Source: Janthinobacterium sp. 17J80-10 (GTDB lineage: Bacteria; Pseudomonadota; Gammaproteobacteria; Burkholderiales; Burkholderiaceae_D). Taken from it: a stretch of 64,000 nucleotides of DNA. Shown one piece after another: positions 1-10,400 of the stretch (within the stretch, counting starts at the first letter, position 1; each line of letters opens with the position of its first letter). The notes beneath the pieces were generated by a model that ran no database searches, was not told the origin of the DNA, and saw only the letters and a list, made by a program, of their open reading frames with translations. A program made the translations under genes and the position numbers. The DNA lies in contig NZ_CP035311.1 in assembly GCF_004114795.1 (NCBI RefSeq), positions 930,001 through 994,000 on the forward strand, written 5' to 3'.

Positions 1-73
1 CAACCACCCCGAGGGCGGCGCCATATTTACGCTGGAAATTCCCCTTTGTGATGAGCTTGTGCACCATGACTGA
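1..73 (+). CDS. Sensor histidine kinase, C-terminal end only (DctB-like)
   Basis: The window opens inside a gene read in the frame starting at base 2 and ending at the TGA at 71-73. The visible residues include EGGAIFTLEIPL, the usual last strand of a histidine-kinase ATPase domain (G2 box and final beta strand). Its stop overlaps the start of the following sigma-54 response regulator, the arrangement of DctB-DctD pairs that sense C4-dicarboxylates or other solutes. The sensed ligand cannot be judged because the input domain lies outside the window. Confidence 0.75.
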   Translation, partial: NHPEGGAIFTLEIPLCDELVHHD

Positions 74-1400
74 AGCCCTGAAAGTACTGATCATTGAAGA
101 CGACCCGGATGTCGCGCTGGGTTGCGAGCAGGTGCTGCAGCTTGAAGGCATCGCTGCCGAATGCGTCGGCAGCGCCGAGCAGGCCCGTCGCCGGCTGGGG
201 CCCGATTTCCGCGGCATCGTCATCAGCGATATCCGGCTGCCGAAAATGGATGGCATGCAGTTTTTGCGTGAAATCCTGGGCATCGATCCGGAATTGCCCG
301 TGGTGCTGATTACTGGCCATGGCGATATCTCGATGGCTGTGCAGGCGATGAAGGATGGCGCGCACGACTTCATCCAGAAGCCGTTCGCGCCGGAATACCT
401 GGTCGAAGTCGTGCGCCGGGCGCTGGAAAAGCGCAGCCTCGTGCTGGAAGTGCGCGATCTGCGCCGCCAGCTCGAGCAGCGCGACCTGCTCGAAGGCAGG
501 TTGATCGGCCGGTCGCTATCCATGCAAAAAGTCCGCAGCATGGTGGCCGGCCTGGCCAATAGCGCCGCCGACGTATTGATCCATGGCGAAACCGGTACCG
601 GCAAGGAGCTGGTTGCGCGCTGCCTGCACGACGCCAGCGCGCGACGGCATGGCAACTTCGTCGCCATCAACTGTGGCGGGTTGCCGGAAACCCTGTTTGA
701 AAGCGAAATTTTTGGCCACGAAGCCGGCGCATACACGGGTGCTGCAAAAAAACGCATCGGCAAGATCGAATACGCCAATGGCGGCACCCTGTTTCTCGAC
801 GAAATCGAGAGCATGCCGCTTGCCATGCAGGTCAAGCTGCTGCGCGTGTTGCAGGAACGCACGCTGGAGCGTCTCGGCTCCAATACGCTGATCCCCATCG
901 ACTGCCGCGTCATTGCCGCGACAAAAAACGATTTGGTCGAGCTTGCCGCCAAGGGCGGCTTTCGCAGCGATCTCTATTACCGTCTCAGCGTGGCGACGCT
1001 GGATCTGCCGCCCCTGCGCGAACGACGCGAAGATATTCCGCTACTGTTTGAGCACTTTGTTCTTCAAAGCGCGGCCAGTCATCAACGGCCGGTGCCCGAA
1101 ATGACATCTGGTCGCATCCGTCAGTTGGTCGGCTATGGCTGGCCGGGCAATATCCGCGAACTGCGCAATGTCGCCGACCGCTGCGTCCTCGGCATCGAGA
1201 GCGGCTCGCCTCCCTTCGGCCAGCCGCACGCCGAAGGCCTGACGCCGCTTGCCGAGACGGTCGAAGCCTTCGAGCGCGCATTGATCGCCGATGCCCTGCG
1301 CCGCCACGGCAGCCTCGCCCGTACCGCTGAAGCCCTGGCCGTGGCCAAGACGACGCTGCACGACAAGATCAAAAAATACGGCCTGGATGAAAGCAGTTAG
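66..1400 (+). CDS. dctD: Sigma-54-dependent response regulator, DctD/NtrC family
   Basis: This is a 444-residue NtrC-class activator. The receiver domain has the acidic pocket D12/D13, phospho-acceptor D55 and K105. The AAA+ domain has Walker A GETGTGKE (174-181), Walker B around 239-247, and the sigma-54 contact loop as GAYTGA (221-226) instead of the usual GAFTGA; the Tyr variant is known in this family. A Fis-type helix-turn-helix ends the protein. I chose ATG 66 because it overlaps the kinase stop (translational coupling) and puts the receiver at residue 6; an upstream ATG at 48 is in frame but would lie inside the kinase gene. DctD-type regulators activate dicarboxylate-transport genes, but no such target is in view. 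Confidence 0.88.
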   Translation: MTEALKVLIIEDDPDVALGCEQVLQLEGIAAECVGSAEQARRRLGPDFRGIVISDIRLPKMDGMQFLREILGIDPELPVVLITGHGDISMAVQAMKDGAHDFIQKPFAPEYLVEVVRRALEKRSLVLEVRDLRRQLEQRDLLEGRLIGRSLSMQKVRSMVAGLANSAADVLIHGETGTGKELVARCLHDASARRHGNFVAINCGGLPETLFESEIFGHEAGAYTGAAKKRIGKIEYANGGTLFLDEIESMPLAMQVKLLRVLQERTLERLGSNTLIPIDCRVIAATKNDLVELAAKGGFRSDLYYRLSVATLDLPPLRERREDIPLLFEHFVLQSAASHQRPVPEMTSGRIRQLVGYGWPGNIRELRNVADRCVLGIESGSPPFGQPHAEGLTPLAETVEAFERALIADALRRHGSLARTAEALAVAKTTLHDKIKKYGLDESS

Positions 1401-1416
1401 TTGCGCCAGGCCGCCG

Positions 1417-1449
1417 CAAAAAAATAATGCCGCTCCTGGGAGCGGCATT
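1417..1449 (-). terminator. Intrinsic terminator of ilvD
   Basis: A perfect 11-bp stem (AATGCCGCTCC at 1426-1436, GGAGCGGCATT at 1439-1449) has only TG between its arms. Read on the minus strand it is followed by A and then seven T. It lies about 40 bp beyond the ilvD stop, between the convergent dctD and ilvD genes. The plus side has no T-run, so it should mainly stop ilvD transcription. Confidence 0.85.
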
Positions 1450-1489
1450 GCACGGGATTCGCTTTGCCTGGGAAGGCAGCGAAATCAGG

Positions 1490-3358
1490 TTACCGCTTCA
1501 ACTTCAATTGCGACAGGTCGCGCACCGCGCCGCGGTCTGCCGAGGTTGTCAATGCGGCATAGGCCTGCAGCGCCTGCGAGACGTAACGCTCGCGGTCAAC
1601 CGGCTTCCAGGCAGCATCGCCCTTGGCTTCCATGGCCGCGCGGCGCTTGGCCAGATCGGCATCGCTGATGCGCAGGTTGATGCGGCGTTGCGGAATGTCG
1701 ATGTCGACCATGTCGCCTTCCTCGACCAGGCCGATGGCGCCGCCTTCAGCGGCTTCCGGCGAGGCGTGGCCGATCACGAGACCGGAAGAGCCGCCCGAGA
1801 AGCGGCCATCGGTAAACAGGGCGCATTGCTTGCCCAGACCCTGGGATTTGATGTAAGAGGTCGGGTACAGCATCTCCTGCATGCCGGGGCCACCCTTGGG
1901 GCCTTCATAGCGGATGATGACGACATCGCCGGCGTGCACGGTGCCACCGAGGATGCCTTCGACGGCGGCGTCCTGGCTTTCAAATACGCGGGCCTTGCCG
2001 CTGAAGACCAGGATGCTTTCATCGACGCCTGCAGTCTTGACGATGCAGCCTTTTTCCGCGATGTTGCCGTACAAGACTGCCAGGCCGCCATCCTGTGAGT
2101 AGGCATGCGCCTTGTCGCGGATGCAGCCGGTGCTGCGGTCGGTGTCGAGCGATTCGAAGCGGTTCTCTTGAGAGAAGGCCACCTGCGTCGGCACGCCGCC
2201 TGGTGCGGCGCTGAACAGCTTGTGCACGGCCGGGTCTTGCGTGACCTTGATGTCGTTGTGGGCGATGGCGTCGGCCAGGGACTTGCTGTGGATATTTGGC
2301 AGCGAAGTATCGAGCAGGCCGCCACGGGCCAGCTCGCCCAGGATGCTGATGATCCCGCCGGCGCGGTGCACGTCTTCGATATGGAACTTGTCGGTCATCG
2401 GCGCGACCTTGCACAGGCACGGCACCTTGCGCGAAATGCGATCGATGTCGGCCATGGTGAAGGGCACTTCGGCTTCGTGGGCGGCAGCCAGCAGGTGCAG
2501 CACGGTGTTGGTCGAGCCGCCCATGGAAACGTCGAGCGCCATGGCGTTTTCAAACGCGGCCTTTGTGGCGATGTTGCGTGGCAGTACCGAGGCATCGTCC
2601 TGTTCGTAGTAGCGCTTGGCGAGATCGACGATCAGGCGGCCGGCGCGCAGGAACAGCGCCTTGCGGTCGGCATGCGTGGCGAGGATGGTGCCGTTGCCGG
2701 GCAGGGCAAGGCCCAGCGCTTCGGTCAGGCAGTTCATCGAGTTGGCCGTAAACATGCCGGAGCACGAGCCGCAGGTCGGGCAGGCGGAACGCTCGATTTC
2801 AGCGACATCGGCGTCGCTCACGTTGGCGTCGCCGGCCTGGATCATGGCATCGACCAGGTCGAGCTTGATGATTTTCCTGGCGCCGTCGACCACCTTCAAT
2901 ACCTTGCCGGCTTCCATCGGGCCGCCGGAAATGAAGACCACCGGAATATTCAGGCGGAACGCCGCCATCAGCATGCCGGGAGTGATCTTGTCACAGTTGG
3001 AAATGCACACCATCGCATCGGCGCAATGGGCATTGACCATGTATTCCACCGAATCGGCAATCAGGTCGCGCGACGGCAACGAGTACAGCATGCCGCCATG
3101 GCCCATGGCGATGCCGTCATCCACGGCGATGGTGTTGAATTCCTTGGCAACGCCACCGGCGGCTTCAATCTCGCGCGCCACCAGCTGGCCGAGGTCTTTC
3201 AGGTGCACGTGGCCGGGGACGAACTGGGTGAAGGAATTGACCACGGCGACGATGGGCTTGTCAAAATCGCCATCCTTCATGCCGGTGGCACGCCAAAGCG
3301 CGCGCGCGCCTGCCATGTTGCGGCCGTGGGTAGTGGTGCGGGAGCGATATTGAGGCAT
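1490..3358 (-). CDS. ilvD: Dihydroxy-acid dehydratase
   Basis: IlvD dehydrates 2,3-dihydroxy-isovalerate and 2,3-dihydroxy-3-methylvalerate to the 2-keto acids of valine/isoleucine (and pantothenate) synthesis. The 622-residue protein closely follows E. coli IlvD (616 residues): [11 protein letters not shown] near 40, [10 protein letters not shown] with C122, the cysteine cluster CPTCGSC at 193-199, and [11 protein letters not shown] near the C-terminus. The Ser at the first ligand position, as in E. coli, suggests the oxygen-sensitive 4Fe-4S type. The frame is open to 3469, but the family start [10 protein letters not shown] begins at ATG 3358. The gene stands alone, with its own terminator, away from other ilv genes. 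Confidence 0.96.
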   Translation of the reverse strand: MPQYRSRTTTHGRNMAGARALWRATGMKDGDFDKPIVAVVNSFTQFVPGHVHLKDLGQLVAREIEAAGGVAKEFNTIAVDDGIAMGHGGMLYSLPSRDLIADSVEYMVNAHCADAMVCISNCDKITPGMLMAAFRLNIPVVFISGGPMEAGKVLKVVDGARKIIKLDLVDAMIQAGDANVSDADVAEIERSACPTCGSCSGMFTANSMNCLTEALGLALPGNGTILATHADRKALFLRAGRLIVDLAKRYYEQDDASVLPRNIATKAAFENAMALDVSMGGSTNTVLHLLAAAHEAEVPFTMADIDRISRKVPCLCKVAPMTDKFHIEDVHRAGGIISILGELARGGLLDTSLPNIHSKSLADAIAHNDIKVTQDPAVHKLFSAAPGGVPTQVAFSQENRFESLDTDRSTGCIRDKAHAYSQDGGLAVLYGNIAEKGCIVKTAGVDESILVFSGKARVFESQDAAVEGILGGTVHAGDVVIIRYEGPKGGPGMQEMLYPTSYIKSQGLGKQCALFTDGRFSGGSSGLVIGHASPEAAEGGAIGLVEEGDMVDIDIPQRRINLRISDADLAKRRAAMEAKGDAAWKPVDRERYVSQALQAYAALTTSADRGAVRDLSQLKLKR

Positions 3359-3561
3359 GTCTGTCTTCCAAAGAAATGAGTTGAGCGTGATGCGTCGTGG
3401 TCCGTATTTTAACGCCCCCCACCGCCATTTGCACCGCCCATCTGGTCCTGGCGGATATTGCCGCCGCAAATAAGCCTGGAAGCGCCTGAGCGCGCCTTCC
3501 CTGCGAAATTCTGTTGTTTTCCCCTGACAGGGCGCCTCCTGCTATTCCCAAAGCACTATTA

Positions 3562-3578
3562 ATCAATTCACAATTGAT
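3562..3578. promoter_or_regulatory. Inverted repeat upstream of the P450 gene
   Basis: ATCAATT and AATTGAT are separated by CAC, a perfect 7-bp dyad in an AT-rich patch about 58 bp before the P450 start and 200 bp upstream of ilvD. It has the form of a small operator. The rest of the 277-bp gap between ilvD and the P450 gene shows nothing else I can name. Confidence 0.35.
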
Positions 3579-3635
3579 GCCTGATACACTTTTTCCGCAT
3601 AACAGGCCGCTGCGACGGGGCCACTGCCCGACATC

Positions 3636-5036
3636 ATGAAGACATCCGACCACGACAATAAAATCCCGCCGGGGCCAAGCGCGCCTTGGCTCGGCCTGCC
3701 GCTTTTGGGGGAAATGAAAAATGACCTCCTGGGCACCGCGCAAAGGATGCGCGAGCAATATGGCGATGTCGTGCATTTTCGGATGGCCAGCCAGCCGTAT
3801 TACTACTTTTTTTCGCCTGAGCTCATCCGTGAGCTGCTGGTGGAGCATGCGGACGACCTGATCCGCCACGAGCGCGCCATCGAAGTCTTTTCGCTGGTGT
3901 ATGGCGATAATGTCCTGACCACGGAAGGCGATACCTGGAAGCGCCAGCGGCGCATCCTGATGCCGGGCTTTTTGCCGAAGAAAATCACCGGGTACGTCGA
4001 CCTGATGACCGGCGCCGTGGCCGATGCCATGGTCACGGCCTTTCCTGAAAAGGGCCCGGCCGGCAATGTCCTGGATGTCGATAGTTTTACCACCGTCCTC
4101 ACCATGGACGTGATCTTGCGCGTGCTGTTCAGCCACAAGGTCAGCGAGGCGGAGTCGCAGCGGGCCTTCGAGGCATCGCGCGCGCTGGAGCACCAGGGCA
4201 TGCGCGAACTGTTCTGGCCAAAAACCCCGCCGGACTGGTTTCCCTACCCCGGCAGGAAGCAAAAGCTCAAATCCAAGGCTGACCTGGAAAACCTGATTGG
4301 CAGCCAGGTCCAGGTGCGCCGCGCCGCAGGCGAAGACCAGGCCACCAAGACCGATTACCTGGCCATGCTGCTGTCGGCGCATGACGACGAGGCCCAAGGC
4401 GCCTCGTCGTCGCCGACGCTGTCGACCGAGGAAATCCGCGACAACTGCATGGTCATTTTTGCGGCGGGACACGATACCACCGCCACCGTCATGACCTGGT
4501 GGATCGGCCTCATGGCGCATCACCCGGAGGTGGCCGAGAAGGTGCGCCAGGAAGTGGCGGAGGTGGCGGGCGACAGGAATCCCACGGCGGATGAGTTGTC
4601 CCGCATGAAGTGGATGAATGCCACGATCAAGGAAGCCATGCGGCTCTACCCGCCGACGCCCAACCTGTTTTTCCGCTGCCCCGTGCGGGATATCGAGATT
4701 GGCGGCTGGCATGTGCCGAAAGGCGCGTCGATCAATGTGCCGGTCTGGCACGTGCAGCATGATGCGCGCTGGTTTCCCGAGCCTGAGAGTTTCCGGCCCG
4801 AGCGCTTCATGCCGAACGCGGCGGAAATCCCGCGCGGCGCCTACATGCCGTTTGGTGCCGGTCCGCGCGTGTGCATCGGCCAGCACCTGGCGACGATTGA
4901 AATGGCGCTGATTGCGACTTTCCTGATCCGCCAGTTCGACTTGAGCCCGGGTGATGCGGCCGGCTTGCCGTCGCCTAAAATCGACATGGTCCTGAAGCCG
5001 GAAACGACCTTGCGGGTCAAATTCACCCGGCGCTGA
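3636..5036 (+). CDS. Cytochrome P450
   Basis: This is a 466-residue soluble bacterial P450, a haem-thiolate monooxygenase needing external electrons. Visible landmarks are the I-helix oxygen-activation motif AGHDTT (277-282), the K-helix ExxR (E333, R336), the PERF-like FRPERF (396-401), and the haem loop FGAGPRVCIG with axial Cys413. There is no N-terminal anchor. The I-helix and haem-loop style resembles the CYP4/CYP102 lineage more than camphor-type P450s; that is an impression only. No ferredoxin or reductase gene is adjacent, so the redox partner is elsewhere and the substrate is unknown. The ATG at 3636 has only a weak Shine-Dalgarno. Confidence 0.93.
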   Translation: MKTSDHDNKIPPGPSAPWLGLPLLGEMKNDLLGTAQRMREQYGDVVHFRMASQPYYYFFSPELIRELLVEHADDLIRHERAIEVFSLVYGDNVLTTEGDTWKRQRRILMPGFLPKKITGYVDLMTGAVADAMVTAFPEKGPAGNVLDVDSFTTVLTMDVILRVLFSHKVSEAESQRAFEASRALEHQGMRELFWPKTPPDWFPYPGRKQKLKSKADLENLIGSQVQVRRAAGEDQATKTDYLAMLLSAHDDEAQGASSSPTLSTEEIRDNCMVIFAAGHDTTATVMTWWIGLMAHHPEVAEKVRQEVAEVAGDRNPTADELSRMKWMNATIKEAMRLYPPTPNLFFRCPVRDIEIGGWHVPKGASINVPVWHVQHDARWFPEPESFRPERFMPNAAEIPRGAYMPFGAGPRVCIGQHLATIEMALIATFLIRQFDLSPGDAAGLPSPKIDMVLKPETTLRVKFTRR

Positions 5037-5146
5037 GAAACCTTACTTATTCGCTATTTTAGAACTGACCTTCAGGTTAATACGGGTTCATCCGGTACTG
5101 CAATTCACGCAACATTGAGCTTGAATTGTTGATTGCCGACGAGCCC

Positions 5147-6139
5147 ATGGAACAAACTGCCGCGTTTTTGTCTTCCCTGTCTTTTCTTCATGCCAGTTTT
5201 CTCGGAACCGCAACCTGGATCTGGTTGCTCTTCCTGGCGATCGTTGCGTCGCTCCTGGCCTTTGACCTGGGTGTTCTGCACCGGGACGACAAGGAAATCG
5301 GCGTCAGGGAAAGCCTTTTCCTCTCTGCAGGTTATATCACCGTCGCAATGATTTTCGGCACCTGGGTCTGGTGGTACCTGGGCGCGGAAAGCGGCATGGC
5401 GTATTTCACAGGCTTCATGATCGAGAAATCGCTGTCGATGGACAACATTTTCGTGATTGCCCTGGTCTTCAGCTTTTTTGCCATTCCGCGCAAGTATCAG
5501 CATCGCGTGCTGTTCTGGGGCATCCTGGGCGTGATTGTGCTGCGTGCGATCGTGATCGGACTGGGGGCCGCACTGGTGACGCAATTCGGCTGGATACTCT
5601 ACCTGTTTGGCGCGTTCCTGGTCATCACAGGCGTCAAGATGTGGCTGATTGCCGAGCAGGAGCCGGACATTGCCAGGAACCCGCTGCTGAAATTTCTCAA
5701 GCGCCATATTCGCGTCACCAACGGCTTGCGCGGTCATGCGTTCCTGGTGCGGGAAGCGCACCCGGTCACCGGCAAGATGGTGCGCTTCGCCACCCCCTTG
5801 CTGCTGGCCCTGATGCTGATCGAATGCGTCGACGTGGTGTTTGCGGTGGATTCGGTGCCGGCGATCTTTGCCATCACTACCGACCCCTTCATCGTCTATA
5901 CCAGCAACATCTTCGCCATCCTTGGCTTGCGCGCCCTTTACTTTGCGCTGGCGGCCATGATTCATCGCTTCCACTACCTGAAGTACGCCCTGGCGCTGGT
6001 GTTGATCTTCATCGGTGCAAAAATTTTCCTCGTCGGGATCATCGGCAAGATTCCAGCGGTAATTTCCCTTGGGGTAACCTTTGGCCTGATTACCGGCGGG
6101 GTGGGGTTTTCTCTATGGAAAACCCGTCGTTTCGCTTGA
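5147..6139 (+). CDS. TerC/Alx family integral membrane protein
   Basis: The 330-residue polytopic membrane protein has the TerC core: EKSLSMDNIFVIALVF near 87-102 and the second acidic helix ECVDVVFAVDSVPAIFAI near 228-245, plus about seven to nine hydrophobic helices. Members (Alx, TerC) export Mn2+ or supply metal to secreted proteins, or take part in tellurite/pH response; which applies here is not decidable. ATG 5147 (MEQTAAF) is chosen over an in-frame TTG at 5126. The 110-bp leader does not show the yybP-ykoY manganese riboswitch consensus that precedes some relatives. Confidence 0.9.
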   Translation: MEQTAAFLSSLSFLHASFLGTATWIWLLFLAIVASLLAFDLGVLHRDDKEIGVRESLFLSAGYITVAMIFGTWVWWYLGAESGMAYFTGFMIEKSLSMDNIFVIALVFSFFAIPRKYQHRVLFWGILGVIVLRAIVIGLGAALVTQFGWILYLFGAFLVITGVKMWLIAEQEPDIARNPLLKFLKRHIRVTNGLRGHAFLVREAHPVTGKMVRFATPLLLALMLIECVDVVFAVDSVPAIFAITTDPFIVYTSNIFAILGLRALYFALAAMIHRFHYLKYALALVLIFIGAKIFLVGIIGKIPAVISLGVTFGLITGGVGFSLWKTRRFA

Positions 6140-6200
6140 AAACTGCGCAAACCGTATTTTTACTGCCACGGTTTTTGCGCTCGGACAGGGGTGTTCTCCC

Positions 6201-6239
6201 TATAATGTCCTTTTTGATAATTGCGTTTATGCAATTATC
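6201..6239 (+). promoter_or_regulatory. Promoter -10 and palindromic operator of the RND operon
   Basis: A perfect -10 hexamer TATAAT (6201-6206) is followed by the dyad GATAATTGC (6216-6224) / GCAATTATC (6231-6239) with a 6-bp spacer, ending 25 bp before the adaptor start. A -35 is unclear (TTGCGC at 6175-6180 would leave 20 bp). A palindrome covering the transcription start is a typical repressor site for efflux operons, but no TetR/MarR-type regulator is adjacent. An imperfect hairpin (6145-6180) between terC and this promoter may end terC transcription. Confidence 0.55.
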
Positions 6240-6264
6240 TGGGGATCTTGCAAAATAGGGATGG

Positions 6265-7449
6265 ATGCGGTCCATGAAAAAATTCACACCCCGGCGCCTG
6301 GTGCTGGCCGCGCTCGCTTGCGTCACCGTCGCCACCATGTCGCTGGCGCTATTTTCTACGAACTCCAGGGCGGCAGGCGACAAGCCGGCGCAGCCAGCTG
6401 CCCGGCCCGCCTTGACCGTCACCACGGTACAGCCTGCCGAGACGAGCATGCCGCTGCGGCTCGCTGCTAACGGCAATGTCGCGGCATGGCAGGAAGCGAT
6501 CATTGGCAGCGAGGCCTCCGGCTTGCGTCTTGCCGAAGTCGCAGTCAATGTCGGCGATGTGGTCAAGGCAGGCCAGGTACTGGCGCGCTTTGCCGCCGAG
6601 ACAGTACAGGCCGACGTCGCCCAGGCGCAGGCCAATCTGCAGGAAGCCGAAGCACGCGTGCAGGAAGCCGCCAGCAATGCCGAACGCGCCCGTGTGTTGC
6701 AAGCCTCGGGCGCCATGAGCCGCCAGGAAGCCAGCCAACTCCTGACCGGGGAATTGACTGCCAAGGCGCGCGTGGCGGCGGCGAAGGCCACGCTGCAGAC
6801 GCAGCAACTGCGCCTGAAGCAAACTCGCGTGCTGGCGCCTGACAATGGCGTGATTTCTGCCAGGAGCGCGACGGTCGGCGCGGTGAGCGGCGTGGGCGCC
6901 GAACTGTTTCGCATGATCCGCCAGGGTCGTCTCGAATGGCGCGCCGAAGTCACGACAGCGGAATTGCCGCGCATCCGCACCGGCAGCAAGGCAGGCATTA
7001 CCGCCGCCAATGGCACGAAGGTCACCGGCACTGTGCGCATGGTGGCGCCGACGGTCGATGTGCAAAGCCGCAGCGCGCTGGTCTATGTGGATTTGCCGTC
7101 ATCGCCGGCATCGACGCCGCAGCAGGCACTGGTCCGGGCCGGCATGTTCGCCAGGGGCGAATTCGATCTCGGCGAAACGACCGCGCTGACGCTGCCGCAG
7201 CAGGCGGTCGTGCTGCGCGACGGTTTCACCTATGTCTTTCGCCTGAATCCCGATTCCCGTGTCAGTCAGCTGAAAGTGCGCACCGGCCGGCGCCTGGACG
7301 AGCGGGTGGAAGTGGTGGAAGGCATCAAGCCGCAAGACCGTCTGGTTGCCAGCGGCGCCGGCTTCCTCAACGAGGGCGACCTGGTCAAGGTGGTGACTGC
7401 ATCTGCCCCGGCCACTGCACCCGCGCCGGCGCAACCGGCGGCGCGCTAG
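6265..7449 (+). CDS. RND efflux periplasmic adaptor (membrane fusion protein)
   Basis: This 394-residue HlyD/MFP-family protein bridges an inner-membrane RND pump to an outer-membrane channel. It has an N-terminal export signal (about residues 10-36), a biotinyl-lipoyl-like half-motif (GLRLAEVAVNVGDVVKAGQVLARF), an Ala/Gln-rich alpha-hairpin (about 110-190), the returning lipoyl half (LAPDNGVISARSATVGAVSG) and beta-barrel/membrane-proximal domains. The C-terminus is a Pro/Ala tail. ATG 6265 and ATG 6274 are both possible starts (a TAGGG lies just upstream). The pump gene follows after 8 bp. No outer-membrane factor gene is present, so a TolC-like partner must be shared. Confidence 0.9.
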   Translation: MRSMKKFTPRRLVLAALACVTVATMSLALFSTNSRAAGDKPAQPAARPALTVTTVQPAETSMPLRLAANGNVAAWQEAIIGSEASGLRLAEVAVNVGDVVKAGQVLARFAAETVQADVAQAQANLQEAEARVQEAASNAERARVLQASGAMSRQEASQLLTGELTAKARVAAAKATLQTQQLRLKQTRVLAPDNGVISARSATVGAVSGVGAELFRMIRQGRLEWRAEVTTAELPRIRTGSKAGITAANGTKVTGTVRMVAPTVDVQSRSALVYVDLPSSPASTPQQALVRAGMFARGEFDLGETTALTLPQQAVVLRDGFTYVFRLNPDSRVSQLKVRTGRRLDERVEVVEGIKPQDRLVASGAGFLNEGDLVKVVTASAPATAPAPAQPAAR

Positions 7450-7457
7450 GAGGCCGC

Positions 7458-10400
7458 GTGAACTTTTCCGCACTGTCGATCAGGAATCCGATTCCCGCGA
7501 TCATGCTGTTCGTGCTGCTGGCGCTGGCCGGTTTGCTCGCTTTCAAAGCCAACCCGGTGCAGGATTTTCCGGATATCGAGCTGCCGATCGTGACAGTGAC
7601 GGCGAGCTTGCCCGGCGCCGCGCCCGCGCAACTGGAAACCGAAGTGGCGCGCAAGCTGGAAGATTCCATTGCAACCCTGCAGGGCGTCAAGAATATCTAT
7701 GCACGCATCCTTGACGGCTCGGTGGTCGTAACCGTCGAGTTCATCCTCGAAAAGCAGATTGCCGACGCCGTCAACGAAGTGCGCGATGCCGTGGCGCGGG
7801 TGCGCGCCGACTTGCCGAGCGACTTGCGCGATCCCGCCGTGACCAAGACCTCGACGGCCGGGCGGGTGGTGCTGACCTTTGTCGCGGCCGCGGCCGCGAC
7901 CCCGCAGGCAGGCGCAGCCAGCCGCCTCGACGAGCAGGAACTGAGCTGGTTCGTCGACAATGCCGTCGCCAAGCGCCTGCTGGCGGTGCCTGGTGTTGGC
8001 GCGGTCAAGCGCATGGGGGGCGTCTTGCGCGAAGTGCGCATTGAACTTGACGCAGCGCGCATGGCAGCGCTGAATGTCTCGGCGCTGGATGTGTCGCGCC
8101 GGCTGCGGCTGGTGCAGCAGGAAGCGCCTGGCGGGCGCGGCGATGTCAGCGGCGCCGAACAATCGGTGCGCACCATTGCCACCGTGCGCACCGCCGCCGA
8201 ACTGGCGCAGCTGGAAATTCCACTGGCAGATGGCCGCAGCCTGCGCCTGGACCAGGTGGCCAGCGTCACCGATACGGTCGCCGAGCCGCGCGCGCTGGCC
8301 ACGCAGGATGGCAAGAAGGTAGTGGGATTTGAAATCTTCCGCACCAAGGGCGCTTCCGAAGTGGCGGTGGCGGAAGGCGCGCGCGCCGCCGTAGCGCAAC
8401 TGCAGGCGGCGCATCCTGATATCGTGCTGCGCCAGGTGATCGACAACGCTGCTCCCGTGGCAGAAAATTTTGAAGGCTCCATGGAGCTGCTGTTTGAAGG
8501 CGCGCTGCTGGCGGTGCTGGTGGTATGGTGGTTCCTGCGCGACTGGCGCGCCACGCTCGTGGCTGCGGCTGCCTTGCCGCTGTCGGTGATCCCGACATTC
8601 CTTGGCATCTATTACTTCGGCTATACCCTGAACACTGTGACGTTGCTGTCGCTGGCACTGGTGGTGGGCGTGCTGGTGGATGACGCCATTGTCGAGATCG
8701 AAAATATCGCGCGCCATCTGCGCATGGGCAAGACGCCTATGCAGGCCGCGTTGGAAGCTGCCGACGAAATCGGCATGGCGGTGATTGCCACCACCTTTGC
8801 ACTGGTGGCGGTGTTCTTGCCGACCGCCTTCATGGGCGGCGTGCCGGGGCTGTTCTTCAAGCAGTTTGGCTGGGCCGCGGTGCTGGCGATCCTCGCTTCG
8901 CTGGTGGTGGCGCGCTTGCTCACGCCCATGATGGCAGCCTATCTGCTGAAGCCCTTGCCGCACGGCGATCAGGCGGACGGCTGGATCATGCGGCGCTACA
9001 TGGCCATCATGCAATGGTGCCTGCGCCACAGGCTGGTGACGGCAATTGCCTCGGCACTGTTTTTCGTCGGCTCGCTGGCGCTGGTGCCGCTCTTGCCGAC
9101 CGGCTTCGTGCCGCCTGCCGACCGCGCGCAAACACAGATCAATATCGAGCTGCCGCCGGGCAGCACGCTGGCGGAAACCACCGCGACGGCCGAGCAGGTA
9201 CGGCTGGCGGCGATGCAGGTCAAGGGCATCACCGGCATCTTCAGCTCGATCGGCGGCGGCTCCAGCGGCGACGCCTTTGCCCCGGGTGCTGCGGCCGAGG
9301 CGCGCCGCGCCATATTGACACTCACCACCGTGCACCGCAACGACCGCAGCGAATCGCTGCAGCAGATCGAGGCGGGTATCCGCGCGCGCCTGGCAGATGT
9401 TCCCGGCGCCCGTTTTACCGTGGGTCCGCCCGATACCGGCGTCAAGATGCAGTTGGTATTGCGCAGCGAAGACCCGCTGGCGCTGGCGGCAGCCGCGCGC
9501 GAAGTCGAGCGGGAATTGCGCACTTTGCAAGGGATCGGCAATGTCAATTCCAGCGCGGCGCTGGTGCGCCCGGAAATCATCGTGCGCCCGGACTTTGCCC
9601 GCGCCGCCGACCTGGGCGTGACGGCGGCAGCCATCGGCGAGACGGTGCGGGTGGCGACTGCCGGCGACTATGACGTCAACCTGGCGAAGCTGAACCTGTC
9701 TGAGCGCCAGGTGCCGATTCGCGTCAAGCTGCCGGATGCGGTGCGCGCCGACCTGGCCGCCATCGAGCGCCTGACCGTGCCGGGCAAGAATGGCCCCGTC
9801 ATGCTGGCCAATGTCGCCAGCGTCACCCTGGATAGCGGTCCGGCGCAGATCGACCGTTTGAACCGCAGCCGCAATGTGATCCTGGAAGTGGAGCTGGGCA
9901 CGCGCGCCCTGGGCGAATTGAATGCCGAGGCGCGGGCGCTGCCGTCGATGCAAAACCTGCCGCCGTCGGTGAAAATTGCCGAGCTGGGCGATGCGCAGGA
10001 AATGCAGGCCCTGTTTGCCAGCTTCGGCATTGCGATGCTGATCGGCGTGCTGTGCATCTATGGGGTGCTGGTGCTGCTGTTCAAGGACTTCATGCAGCCG
10101 GTGACGATCCTGGCAGCGCTGCCGCTATCGATCGGCGGCGCGTTCGTCGCGCTGCTATTGACCGGCAAGGCCTTGTCGATGCCATCGATGATCGGCCTCA
10201 TCATGCTCATGGGGATCGTCACCAAGAACTCGATCCTGCTGGTCGATTATGCGATCCTGGCGCGCCGCGCCGGCATGGCGCGCTTCGAGGCGCTGGTCGA
10301 CGCCTGTCACAAGCGCAGCCGGCCGATCGTCATGACCACCATCGCCATGGGCGCCGGCATGCTGCCGCTGGCGCTGGGCTGGGGCGCAGACCCCAGTTTC

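Noticed and set aside
2105-3379. Plus-strand frame opposite ilvD
   Set aside because: It is antisense to ilvD and rich in His/Gly/Val as expected for a complement shadow, with no homology features.
3261-4886. Minus-strand frame of about 540 codons opposite the P450
   Set aside because: It overlaps both the P450 and the start of ilvD and has shadow-type composition. The P450 motifs on the plus strand are unambiguous.
5037-5146. Possible yybP-ykoY manganese riboswitch before the TerC-family gene
   Set aside because: Some alx/terC genes have one, but the conserved sequence blocks and paired elements are not present in this 110-bp leader.
7446-9953. Long minus-strand frame opposite the RND pump
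   Set aside because: It is antisense to a clear pump gene, with His/Arg-rich shadow composition and no ribosome site or motif.
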